Part shown: positions 1-5,547 of the stretch, piece by piece
Numbering within the stretch: the first letter of the stretch is position 1
Layout of the letters: every line of letters starts with the position of its first letter
Notes under the pieces: model-generated
The model's input: only the letters and a program-made list of their open reading frames with translations
What the model was told of the DNA's origin: nothing
Databases searched by the model: none
Position numbers and translations under genes: made by a program
Assembly (NCBI GenBank): GCA_039818825.1
Contig: JBCBTD010000118.1
Location: forward strand, 1 to 6,532
Direction of reading: 5' to 3'
DNA: 6,532 nucleotides
From: JBCBTD01 sp039818825
GTDB taxonomy: Bacteria; Pseudomonadota; Alphaproteobacteria; Geminicoccales; Geminicoccaceae

Positions 1-83
1 GTCGTAGCGGTGATCGACGGCGCGTCGGTCCGCAGGACCTCTGGGCCAAGGCGCAGGCACTTACCGAGTGGTGGTAGCCCGTG

Positions 84-114
84 CCGCGTTGCATCGTCCA
101 TGCGGTCGACGCGG
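84..114. promoter_or_regulatory. Nested inverted repeat, possible autoregulatory operator
   Basis: CCGCGT (84-89) is mirrored exactly by ACGCGG (109-114), and inside it GCAT (91-94) is mirrored by ATGC (100-103). The inner arms are not centred: 1 base separates outer and inner arms on the left and 5 on the right, so the whole is an imperfect palindrome. It lies about 40 bp before the LacI-family start codon. Such regulators often repress their own gene, so an operator is plausible. A chance repeat in GC-rich DNA is also possible. Confidence 0.25.
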
Positions 115-137
115 GGCGAGTTGCTGTTGTTGTAGCG

Positions 138-147
138 AAAGGAGGTG
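138..147 (+). promoter_or_regulatory. Shine-Dalgarno sequence of the LacI-family gene
   Basis: AAAGGAGGTG is a near-perfect complement of the 16S rRNA 3' end and sits 7-9 bases before the ATG at 155. It decides the start: the frame is open further upstream to an ATG at 68, but that extension encodes a cysteine- and arginine-rich stretch unlike any LacI N-terminus. The family helix-turn-helix begins directly after the ATG at 155. Confidence 0.85.
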
Positions 148-154
148 TTTCGAC

Positions 155-1168
155 ATGCCGACGATCCGCGACGTGGCGAAGCATGCGGGTGTCTCCGTCG
201 GCACCGTATCCCGGGTGCTCTCCGAGAACGAAACGGTTCAGCCGGACTACAGGGAGCGTGTCCGGGCGGCGATTCGCGCGTTGGGCTACAAGCCCAATTT
301 CGCGGCGCGGGCTCTTCGCACGAACAAGGTCGACGTCATCGGCCTGCTCTTGCCGGACATCACCAACCCCTTCTTTGCGCAGCTCGCCAAGTCCGTCGAG
401 ATGGAGGCTGCCGCTCACGGTCACTTCGTCATCCTGGCCAACAGCCATGATGACCCGGAGATCGAACGACGACAGATCTCCGCCCTTTTGGACCGCTCTC
501 CAAGGGGGCTGATCGTTGCCGCCGCTTCGGACTCCGAGGCTGCCGAGGTCGAAGCTGACGTGCCGATTCTCTCGATCGACCGGCGCCTCGGAACCCATCC
601 GCTGGCGAGTGTCGACAATCGCGGTGGGGCGGCGATGGTCGCTGACCATCTGTACGAGCTCGGCCACCGCGCCATCGCCTACATCGCCGGCCCGCAGACC
701 ACCGAGGTTGGCCGCATCCGAAAGTACGGGTTCGTCGACAGGATGAGCGCGCTCTCCACCGTGGCGGCCCCGATCGAGGTCGAGGTGTACGAAGGCAAGT
801 TCTGCTTCGAGTCCGGTGAGGAGATCGCGAAGGCCGTTCTGACGGGTCTTTCGCCGCCGACGGCGATCGCCTCGGCCAACGACCAGATTGCCATCGGTGC
901 GCTTCGCGCGGCACGCGATCTTGGGATGGACGTGCCGGGCGAGGTGTCGGTAGCCGGGTTCGACGACATCGAACTGTCGTCGCTCGTGGTGCCGCGATTG
1001 ACCACCATAAGCCAGCCGACGGCGGCGCTGGCGAAGGCCGCGATCAGCCAGATTTTCGACCATCCGGACGAACCGCAGGACGCCATACTGCCGGGTGTTC
1101 TGGTCAAGAGAGGTTCGACGGCGACGGCCCCATCACCCGCACTCGCCCCAACTCTCGCGTCCAATTGA
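155..1168 (+). CDS. LacI/GalR-family transcriptional regulator
   Basis: This 337-residue DNA-binding regulator has the normal LacI-family length and architecture. Residues 3-25 (TIRDVAKHAGVSVGTVSRVL) form the N-terminal helix-turn-helix, and the hinge helix is near NFAARALR at 48-55. Residues 60-330 form the periplasmic-binding-protein-like effector and dimerisation domain. Family landmarks are present: GLLLPDITNPFF at 63-74, SVDN at 152-155, R189 before GF in the effector pocket, AND at 241-243, GFDD at 268-271 and a final LVKRGST segment. The start at ATG 155 is set by the strong Shine-Dalgarno and by the domain boundary. The effector, usually a sugar or nucleoside, cannot be read from the sequence. 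The gene is convergent with the frd cluster and ends 200 bp from frdD, so it may serve a neighbouring sugar locus to the left instead of frd. It is complete and shows no sign of damage. Confidence 0.93.
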   Translation: MPTIRDVAKHAGVSVGTVSRVLSENETVQPDYRERVRAAIRALGYKPNFAARALRTNKVDVIGLLLPDITNPFFAQLAKSVEMEAAAHGHFVILANSHDDPEIERRQISALLDRSPRGLIVAAASDSEAAEVEADVPILSIDRRLGTHPLASVDNRGGAAMVADHLYELGHRAIAYIAGPQTTEVGRIRKYGFVDRMSALSTVAAPIEVEVYEGKFCFESGEEIAKAVLTGLSPPTAIASANDQIAIGALRAARDLGMDVPGEVSVAGFDDIELSSLVVPRLTTISQPTAALAKAAISQIFDHPDEPQDAILPGVLVKRGSTATAPSPALAPTLASN

Positions 1169-1240
1169 GGTGCGCTGCCCGTTCCCGCGCTGGGCCACAG
1201 CGGCGACGACGAGAACGACCGGCGCGGGCCCAAGTGCGAT

Positions 1241-1276
1241 GCCCCGTGCCGGGGCTGAGAGCACCGTTGGGTGCTC
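1241..1276. terminator. Two tandem hairpins, possible bidirectional terminator
   Basis: GCCCCG (1241-1246) pairs with CGGGGC (1250-1255) across a TGC loop. GAGCACC (1259-1265) pairs with GGTGCTC (1270-1276) across a GTTG loop. Both stems are perfect and they are 3 bases apart. They lie between convergent genes, which supports a transcription-ending or mRNA-3'-end-protecting role. The missing T-tract on either strand lowers confidence. Confidence 0.4.
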
Positions 1277-1321
1277 CGGTCATGTCCGGCCCACCCAGTG
1301 GTTGCACCGACGCGTCGCGTT

Positions 1322-1364
1322 CGCTTCCCTCGAACCGTCGGACGCAACGAGCGCGAGGGAAACG
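1322..1364 (-). terminator. Hairpin just after the frdD stop codon
   Basis: TTCCCTCG (1325-1332) is exactly complementary to CGAGGGAA (1354-1361), and the stem can extend by two more pairs beyond one mismatch. The 21-base loop has a small internal stem. It begins 4 bases past the frdD stop codon in the direction of transcription, where a 3'-end stabiliser or terminator of the operon would be expected. No U-run follows, so it may act with Rho or only protect the mRNA. Confidence 0.35.
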
Positions 1365-1368
1365 GCAG

Positions 1369-1710
1369 TCAGATCTGTAGCAGGAACACCAGCGCCAGGA
1401 ACGAGAGCAGCGCTGCTCCGCCATAGACGACGTAGGCGACCGTCGTGTCGGCACGGATGCCGAAGTCGAACGCAGTAACCCTCAGCCGATGCGCAGCATG
1501 CCACGCTGGCAGCACGACGAGGCCGAGGAGCACCAGCTTGCCCAGCCAGTGGGAGGCGAAGGCATGAGCCCCGGCGTAGCTGGTGGCACCCGGGAGGATC
1601 AGGCCGGTCGTCAGCAGCATCACCACCGGCAGGAGGAACGCTGCGAACATGCCGCCGGCGGCGAACGGCAGCCAGACCAGCGGTTTGTGGGAGGGGGTCT
1701 TCGCGCTCAT
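1369..1710 (-). CDS. frdD: Fumarate reductase membrane anchor subunit D
   Basis: This 113-residue hydrophobic protein is the second membrane anchor of an E. coli-type quinol:fumarate reductase (E. coli FrdD is about 119 residues). It has three probable transmembrane helices near residues 13-41, 54-76 and 91-112. The family pattern is clear: an N-terminal W13 followed by FAAGGM, then the LVVLPAWHAAHR segment corresponding to the LPLWCGLHR region of E. coli. W13 matches the tryptophan known to line the proximal quinol site. With FrdC it anchors FrdAB on the cytoplasmic face of the membrane and forms the quinol pocket. The ATG overlaps the frdC stop in an ATGA, implying translational coupling. 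It is the last gene of the cluster, convergent with the LacI-family gene. The sequence is divergent, as is normal for this subunit, but order and motifs make the call firm. Confidence 0.94.
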   Translation of the reverse strand: MSAKTPSHKPLVWLPFAAGGMFAAFLLPVVMLLTTGLILPGATSYAGAHAFASHWLGKLVLLGLVVLPAWHAAHRLRVTAFDFGIRADTTVAYVVYGGAALLSFLALVFLLQI

Positions 1711-2123
1711 GGGGCCAGCACCGCGACGATGATGAGGGTGACGACCGTGACGCCGGCCCAGATGGCGTAGTGGGCCTTGACCACGGTCTGGGCGGGAACC
1801 TTCTGCCCACCCATCCGGATCGGCTTCATGCCCTGCGGCGCGAGTTTGAACCAGGTCACCGTGTGGTAGACCGTCAGCGCCAGCAGGATGAGCTGGATGA
1901 TGACGCCCACGGTCGACTGCATCGCGCCCATGAAGCCGCTGAACGCTTCCGGCCCACTGGCCAGTGCGCCGAGGCCCCAGACGAACAGGATCGTGTAGAG
2001 GGCGATGGCGATGCAGGTCGACTCGCGCAGCATGTAGTCGACGTAGAACCAACGATTGAAGTGTGGGTCGGAGACCCACCAGGTCACCGGATTGACCTCG
2101 CGGACGTAGGGGCGGCGGGCCAT
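1707..2123 (-). CDS. frdC: Fumarate reductase membrane anchor subunit C
   Basis: This 138-residue membrane subunit matches the length and pattern of E. coli FrdC (131 residues). It starts with ARRPYVREV, like the KPYVR start of E. coli, then TWW and YMLRES. Three probable membrane helices lie near residues 36-57, 73-92 and 118-137. GPEAFSGFMG (57-66) and the HTVTWFKLAP loop (87-96) are family hallmarks. R33-E34 match E. coli R28-E29, of which the glutamate takes part in menaquinol oxidation, and H87 matches E. coli H82. The spacing and number of histidines do not suggest bis-His haem ligation, so the complex is probably haem-free (type D). The ATG lies one base after the frdB stop, and the stop overlaps the frdD start by 4 bp. 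The start is fixed by this packing and by the family N-terminus. Confidence 0.96.
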   Translation of the reverse strand: MARRPYVREVNPVTWWVSDPHFNRWFYVDYMLRESTCIAIALYTILFVWGLGALASGPEAFSGFMGAMQSTVGVIIQLILLALTVYHTVTWFKLAPQGMKPIRMGGQKVPAQTVVKAHYAIWAGVTVVTLIIVAVLAP

Positions 2124-2124
2124 C

Positions 2125-2862
2125 TCACTTGCCTCCGCGGGGCATGACGAAGCTGGTGAAGTAGTCGAGAGCGCTGTCCATCTTGCCGAGCTGCAGCGCG
2201 GTCGCCGGCTCGACGTGCTTGGGACAGACGTCGGAGCACGCACCGACGAACGAGCAGTCCCAAACACCGCCGTGGCCGGCAAACATGTTGCGCCGCTCGC
2301 TCCAGCCGTCGTCGCGGTTGTCAGTGTTGTAGCGGTGCATCAAGGTCAGCGCCGCTGGGCCCACGAAGTCACGGTCGAGCGCGTAGACCGGGCACGCCGC
2401 GTAACAGAGCATACAGTTGATGCAGAGCGTGAAGCTCTTGAAGGCCTCGAGCTGCTCCGGGCTCTGCTGGTAAGGACCGTCATCGAGCGACCGCTTCTGC
2501 TCCGGGATGATCCACGGCTTGCCAGCCTGCAGCTTCGCCATGAAGTCGTCCATGTCGATGACCAGGTCCCGTTCGATCGGGAAGTTGGCCAGCGGCTCGA
2601 CCTTCACCTTGTCGGGAAAGTCCTTGACGAACGCCTTGCACGACAGGGTGGGTTTGCCGTTCACCTGCATCCCGCAGCTGCCGCAGACCGCCATGTGGCA
2701 CGACCAGCGGAAGGCGAGGCTGGGGTCGAGCTCGTCCTTGATGTAGGTGAGCGCGTCGAGGACGACCCACTCCTCCTGGCAGGGCACTTTGTAGGTCGCG
2801 AAGCGGGGGGCTTGGTCCTGCTCTGGGTCGTAGCGCAGGACTTCGAACTCGATCTCACGCAT
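2125..2862 (-). CDS. frdB: Fumarate reductase iron-sulfur subunit
   Basis: This 245-residue electron-transfer subunit carries electrons from the quinol site in FrdCD to FAD in FrdA. It matches E. coli FrdB (244 residues) along its whole length. The N-terminal ferredoxin domain (about 1-105) has the [2Fe-2S] cysteines C55, C60, C63 and C75 in WSCHMAVCGSCGM and the following loop. The C-terminal domain has CINCMLCYAACP (C147, C150, C153, C157) and the later C203, C209 and C213. By family homology, C147/C150/C153/C213 hold the [4Fe-4S] cluster and C157/C203/C209 the [3Fe-4S] cluster. NFPIERDLVIDM (93-104) is a family signature. K227 in GKMDS corresponds to the lysine near the E. coli quinol site. 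All ligands are intact. The ATG is 8 bases after the frdA stop, with a GGAG overlapping the end of frdA, and the stop is one base before frdC. Confidence 0.98.
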   Translation of the reverse strand: MREIEFEVLRYDPEQDQAPRFATYKVPCQEEWVVLDALTYIKDELDPSLAFRWSCHMAVCGSCGMQVNGKPTLSCKAFVKDFPDKVKVEPLANFPIERDLVIDMDDFMAKLQAGKPWIIPEQKRSLDDGPYQQSPEQLEAFKSFTLCINCMLCYAACPVYALDRDFVGPAALTLMHRYNTDNRDDGWSERRNMFAGHGGVWDCSFVGACSDVCPKHVEPATALQLGKMDSALDYFTSFVMPRGGK

Positions 2863-2870
2863 GACTTTCG

Positions 2871-4649
2871 TTACTCCGCCGCGGGCGCGTGGTCTTTCGC
2901 CTCGGCGGCGCCGCCATAAAGGCGCTCGCCCGGTGGCGACTTGGTGATGACGACGTCGAAATAGTCGATCGATGGCACTTGATCGCCCCGGAAGTGGGCC
3001 ATCGAATGCTTGAGGAAGTTGGCGTCGTCGCGCGCCTCGTAGTCGAGCCGCTGGTGCGAGCCTCGCGATTCGGTCCGCTGCTGCGCCGAGTGCGCCACCG
3101 TCTCGGCGATGTCGAGCATGTTCAAGAGTTCCAGCACCGACAGCAAATCGGTGTTGAAGATCTTGGACTTGTCCTTCAGCGCGAGCCCGCCGCTCCGGTG
3201 GCGGAGGTCGGCAAGGGTCTCGCAGGCCGTGCGGATCTCGGCATCGGTGCGATAGATGCCGCAGCCCTCTTCCATGGCGTTGGCCATGGTTCGACGCACG
3301 TCGGCAGTGCTCTCCTTGCGTTCCTCGCGGCCGAAGAGGTCGACGATCCGCTTCTCGGCGTCGTTGGCCTGACTGTCGGTGGCGCTGTTGGTGACGCGCT
3401 CATGGGCTTTGGCGTAGGCCGCGGCCCCGCGACCGGCGCGGCCGCCGAAGACCAAGAGCTCGGTCAGCGAGTTGGAGCCGAGGCGATTGGCGCCGTTGAT
3501 GCTGACTGCCGCACACTCACCGGCCGCGAACAGCCCGTCGATCGGGCAGCTCGCGTCGATGTCGGTATGAATGCCGCCCATCATGTAGTGGACGACCGGC
3601 CGCACCGGCACCGGGACGTGCACCGGGTCGGCGTTCATGTAGCTCGTGGCGAGGTCGCGCACGAAGGGCAGGCGTTCGTTGATTTTGGCCTCGCCCAGGT
3701 GCCGCATGTCGAGATAGACGGCCTCACCATAGGGCGTCGGGATGGTGTTGCCCTTCTTCATCTCGTGCCAGAAGGCTTGGCTGAGTCGATCGCGCGGGCC
3801 AAGCTCCATGGCCTTCTTCCGCGGCCAGGGGTCCGGCGGACCGAGGTCGTAGTCCTGCAGATACCGGTACCCGTCCTTGTTGACGAGGAGGCCACCTTCA
3901 CCACGGCAACCTTCCGTCAGGAGGATGCCGGTGCCCGGCAGACCCGTCGGGTGGTACTGGACGAACTCCATGTCCTTGAGCGGGACGCCGGCGCGGTAGG
4001 CCATCGCCATGCCGTCGCCGGTCTTGATGGCGCCATTGGTCGTGAACGGGAAAATACGGCCGCCGCCGCCGGAGGCGATCACCACCGATTTGGCATTGAA
4101 CCGGAAGAGCTCACCGGTCCGAATTTCCAGAGCGATCACGCCCGTGACCCGGCCGTCGTCTACCAGAAGATCGGTCGAGAAGAACTCGTCGAACCGACGG
4201 ATCGAGGGAAACTGGAGCGAGGTCTGGAACAGCGTGTGGAGGATGTGGAACCCGCTCTTGTCCGCGGCGAACCAAGTCCGCTCGATTTTCATACCGCCGA
4301 ATGGCCGGGTGTTGACGCCGCCTTCGGGCGTGCGGCTCCAGGGGCAACCCCAATGCTCGAGCTGGACGAGCTCGCGCGGTGCCTGGTTGACGAACAGCTC
4401 GACCGCATCCTGGTCGCAGAGCCAGTCGCCGCCCGAAACGGTATCGTCGAAGTGCGCGTCGAGGCTGTCTTCCGGGCGGATCACCCCAGCCGCACCGCCT
4501 TCCGCCGCGACGGTGTGGCTGCGCATCGGTAGCACCTTCGAGACGACCGCGACGTCGAGGTCGGGTGCCGTCTCGGCGACGGCGATGGCCGCACGGAGCC
4601 CGGCGCCACCCGCGCCGACGATGACGATATCGGTGTCGACGACCTGCAA
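2871..4649 (-). CDS. frdA: Fumarate reductase flavoprotein subunit (TTG start)
   Basis: This 592-residue catalytic subunit reduces fumarate to succinate at a covalently bound FAD (E. coli FrdA is about 602 residues). The FAD Rossmann motif GAGGAGLRAA is at 12-21. HTVAAEGG at 45-52 places the flavin-linking histidine at H45. Substrate-site residues are present: H233 in QYHPTG, E246 and R249 in TEGCRGEGG, R286 in GPRDRLSQAFWHE, H354 in VHYMMGGIHTD, and R389 in NGANRLGSNSL. FAAGE near 374-378 and the C-terminal helical domain after about 440 complete the fold. The protein starts at TTG: no ATG or GTG exists between it and an in-frame TAA at 4683-4685, a strong GGAGGA sits 6 bases upstream, and the dinucleotide-binding strand begins at residue 6. 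Succinate dehydrogenase SdhA is related, but the E. coli-type FrdC and FrdD partners identify it as fumarate reductase. It can probably also oxidise succinate in reverse. Confidence 0.97.
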   Translation of the reverse strand: MQVVDTDIVIVGAGGAGLRAAIAVAETAPDLDVAVVSKVLPMRSHTVAAEGGAAGVIRPEDSLDAHFDDTVSGGDWLCDQDAVELFVNQAPRELVQLEHWGCPWSRTPEGGVNTRPFGGMKIERTWFAADKSGFHILHTLFQTSLQFPSIRRFDEFFSTDLLVDDGRVTGVIALEIRTGELFRFNAKSVVIASGGGGRIFPFTTNGAIKTGDGMAMAYRAGVPLKDMEFVQYHPTGLPGTGILLTEGCRGEGGLLVNKDGYRYLQDYDLGPPDPWPRKKAMELGPRDRLSQAFWHEMKKGNTIPTPYGEAVYLDMRHLGEAKINERLPFVRDLATSYMNADPVHVPVPVRPVVHYMMGGIHTDIDASCPIDGLFAAGECAAVSINGANRLGSNSLTELLVFGGRAGRGAAAYAKAHERVTNSATDSQANDAEKRIVDLFGREERKESTADVRRTMANAMEEGCGIYRTDAEIRTACETLADLRHRSGGLALKDKSKIFNTDLLSVLELLNMLDIAETVAHSAQQRTESRGSHQRLDYEARDDANFLKHSMAHFRGDQVPSIDYFDVVITKSPPGERLYGGAAEAKDHAPAAE

Positions 4650-4740
4650 GGGTGTTCCTCCGCCCTGGTGCTCGCCGCGAGGTTAAACGCGCGAGCGGGT
4701 GCATCAATCGTCCATTCCGCCCGTAGGCGGCGCCGGCCGT
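4650..4740 (-). promoter_or_regulatory. rquA-frdA intergenic region with small hairpin
   Basis: This 91-bp gap is the longest within the cluster. A perfect 5-bp stem CCGCC (4717-4721) / GGCGG (4726-4730) with a 4-base loop lies 10 bases after the rquA stop. No U-run follows it, so it is more likely an attenuator or processing site than a terminator, if it acts at all. A TTGATG at 4706-4701 resembles a -35 box, but I find no good -10 at proper spacing. Read-through from rquA into frdA is the simplest model. Confidence 0.3.
4656..4661 (-). promoter_or_regulatory. Shine-Dalgarno GGAGGA that sets the frdA TTG start
   Basis: On the minus strand GGAGGA precedes the TTG codon (4649-4647) by 6 bases. 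Together with the in-frame stop at 4683-4685 and the absence of ATG or GTG in between, it fixes the start of frdA. Confidence 0.85.
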
Positions 4741-5487
4741 TCAGGCGGCGACTGCGACCACCTTCTGGTAGAGGCCGCCGAAGTAGGTCCGCTTGCTCCA
4801 GCGAAAGCGGCCCGTCGGCTCGCCGAAGGCCCGGATGTCCTGGCGCCACAAGTCCTTGGCGAAGGGTTCGAGCATGTCGAAGACGAGGCTCATCAGTGGC
4901 CGCATCGGGTGCCAGGCCGACGGCGCGTGATAGTCGACGAACACGACCTTGCCACCCGGCCGCACCGAATTCAGCAAGCTGGTGACGACGCGGCGCCGGT
5001 GGCCTTCCGGGATCTCGTGCAGCAGAAAGAAGCAGCAGACGGCGTCGAAATCACCGGGTGGGTGGTCAGCGGCATCGAGCAGCCGGGTGGTGGCGTTGGC
5101 GCGGCCCTCGAGTTTCGGCGCGGTGTTGGCGAGCTGCAGCGGCGCGACGTCGCTGACCAGGAGCCGGCCGTTCGGGCCCAAGTGATCGGCGAGCCGCGGC
5201 GACAAGTCGCCATAGACGCAGGCGGGCTGAAGCACCGCCATGCCCGGTTCGAACTCGTCGAGGGCAGCATCGACGAGCCGGGTGAAGTTGCCCCAGAGGA
5301 TGCCTTCGACGACGACACGGGTGTCGAGCCAGCCGATCGTCCGCGGGTTCAGATAGGCCCAGCTGTAGGTATCGCGCAGGTAGTCGGGGACGCGTACGGC
5401 TCGTGAGGCTGACGCTCGCTCGGCGCCCGCCTCGGCAAACGTGCGGCCGTCCTCGCTGACGACGTCGGCTCCTACAAGCTCGTCCAT
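4741..5487 (-). CDS. rquA: Rhodoquinone biosynthesis protein RquA
   Basis: This 248-residue class I methyltransferase-fold protein is recognised as RquA, which converts ubiquinone to rhodoquinone by replacing a ring methoxy group with an amino group; S-adenosylmethionine is reported as the amino donor. Family signatures run in order: VPDYLRDTYSWAYLNPR (33-49), ILWGNFTRL (63-71), VLQPACVYGDLS (85-96), VSDVAPLQLA (111-120), DAVCCFFLLHEIP (148-160), GGKVVFVDYH (178-187) and TYFGGLYQKVV (234-244). The SAM-binding motif I is unusual: where true methyltransferases have an acidic residue followed by GxGxG, it reads LQPACVYG, with Q87 at the acidic position. This is a feature of RquA as I know it. 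The first 30 residues are not conserved. The ATG at 5487 is preceded by an AAGGGG-like ribosome site. frdA follows after 91 bp, so the product would supply the low-potential quinone that fumarate reductase uses. A related ubiquinone methyltransferase (UbiE/UbiG type) is unlikely given these motifs. Confidence 0.9.
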   Translation of the reverse strand: MDELVGADVVSEDGRTFAEAGAERASASRAVRVPDYLRDTYSWAYLNPRTIGWLDTRVVVEGILWGNFTRLVDAALDEFEPGMAVLQPACVYGDLSPRLADHLGPNGRLLVSDVAPLQLANTAPKLEGRANATTRLLDAADHPPGDFDAVCCFFLLHEIPEGHRRRVVTSLLNSVRPGGKVVFVDYHAPSAWHPMRPLMSLVFDMLEPFAKDLWRQDIRAFGEPTGRFRWSKRTYFGGLYQKVVAVAA

Positions 5488-5547
5488 CCCACTACCCCTT
5501 GCTGCACGATTGGTCGGTCCATGATCCCGCGACGGCAGAACGCGTAC

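Larger units (their letters stand above)
1..154. other. Leader upstream of the LacI-family gene; no complete gene
   Basis: No complete coding region is visible here. On the plus strand one frame is open from the left edge (base 3) to a TAG at 75-77 and would end in a peptide like QDLWAKAQALTEWW. It could be the last 24 codons of an upstream gene, but it is too short to assign to a family. The rest is the probable promoter and leader of the LacI-family gene, with a nested inverted repeat at 84-114 and a strong Shine-Dalgarno sequence at 138-147. I do not see a convincing -35/-10 pair. Confidence 0.4.
1169..1368. other. Convergent intergenic region with several hairpins
   Basis: This 200-bp gap separates the 3' ends of the LacI-family gene and frdD. 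I see no gene in it. It contains at least four GC-rich inverted repeats, at 1188-1202, 1241-1255, 1259-1276 and 1322-1364, which fits a zone where transcription from both sides ends. None is followed by a clear T-run, so classical intrinsic termination is not demonstrated. A 10-bp palindrome CGACGCGTCG also lies at 1308-1317. Confidence 0.5.

Noticed and set aside
68..154. N-terminal extension of the LacI-family protein from an ATG at 68
   Set aside because: The extension contains runs of Cys and Arg unlike the family, and a near-perfect Shine-Dalgarno precedes the ATG at 155, right where the helix-turn-helix begins.
2215..2919. Plus-strand open frame opposite frdB
   Set aside because: Shadow of frdB. 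The translation is low in motif content, and the opposite strand encodes all eleven Fe-S cysteines in the right spacing.
2889..4532. A long open frame on the plus strand opposite frdA, over 500 codons
   Set aside because: It is an antisense shadow caused by high GC at third codon positions of frdA. Its translation has no recognisable domain and frdA matches its family end to end.
2871..4649. Succinate dehydrogenase SdhA instead of FrdA
   Set aside because: The two flavoproteins are similar, but FrdB, FrdC and FrdD here match the E. coli-type fumarate reductase, and the gene order A-B-C-D is that of frd, not sdhCDAB.
4701..4706. TTGATG in the rquA-frdA gap as an FNR half-site or -35 box
   Set aside because: No second ATCAA half-site follows at the right spacing and no good -10 box is found downstream.
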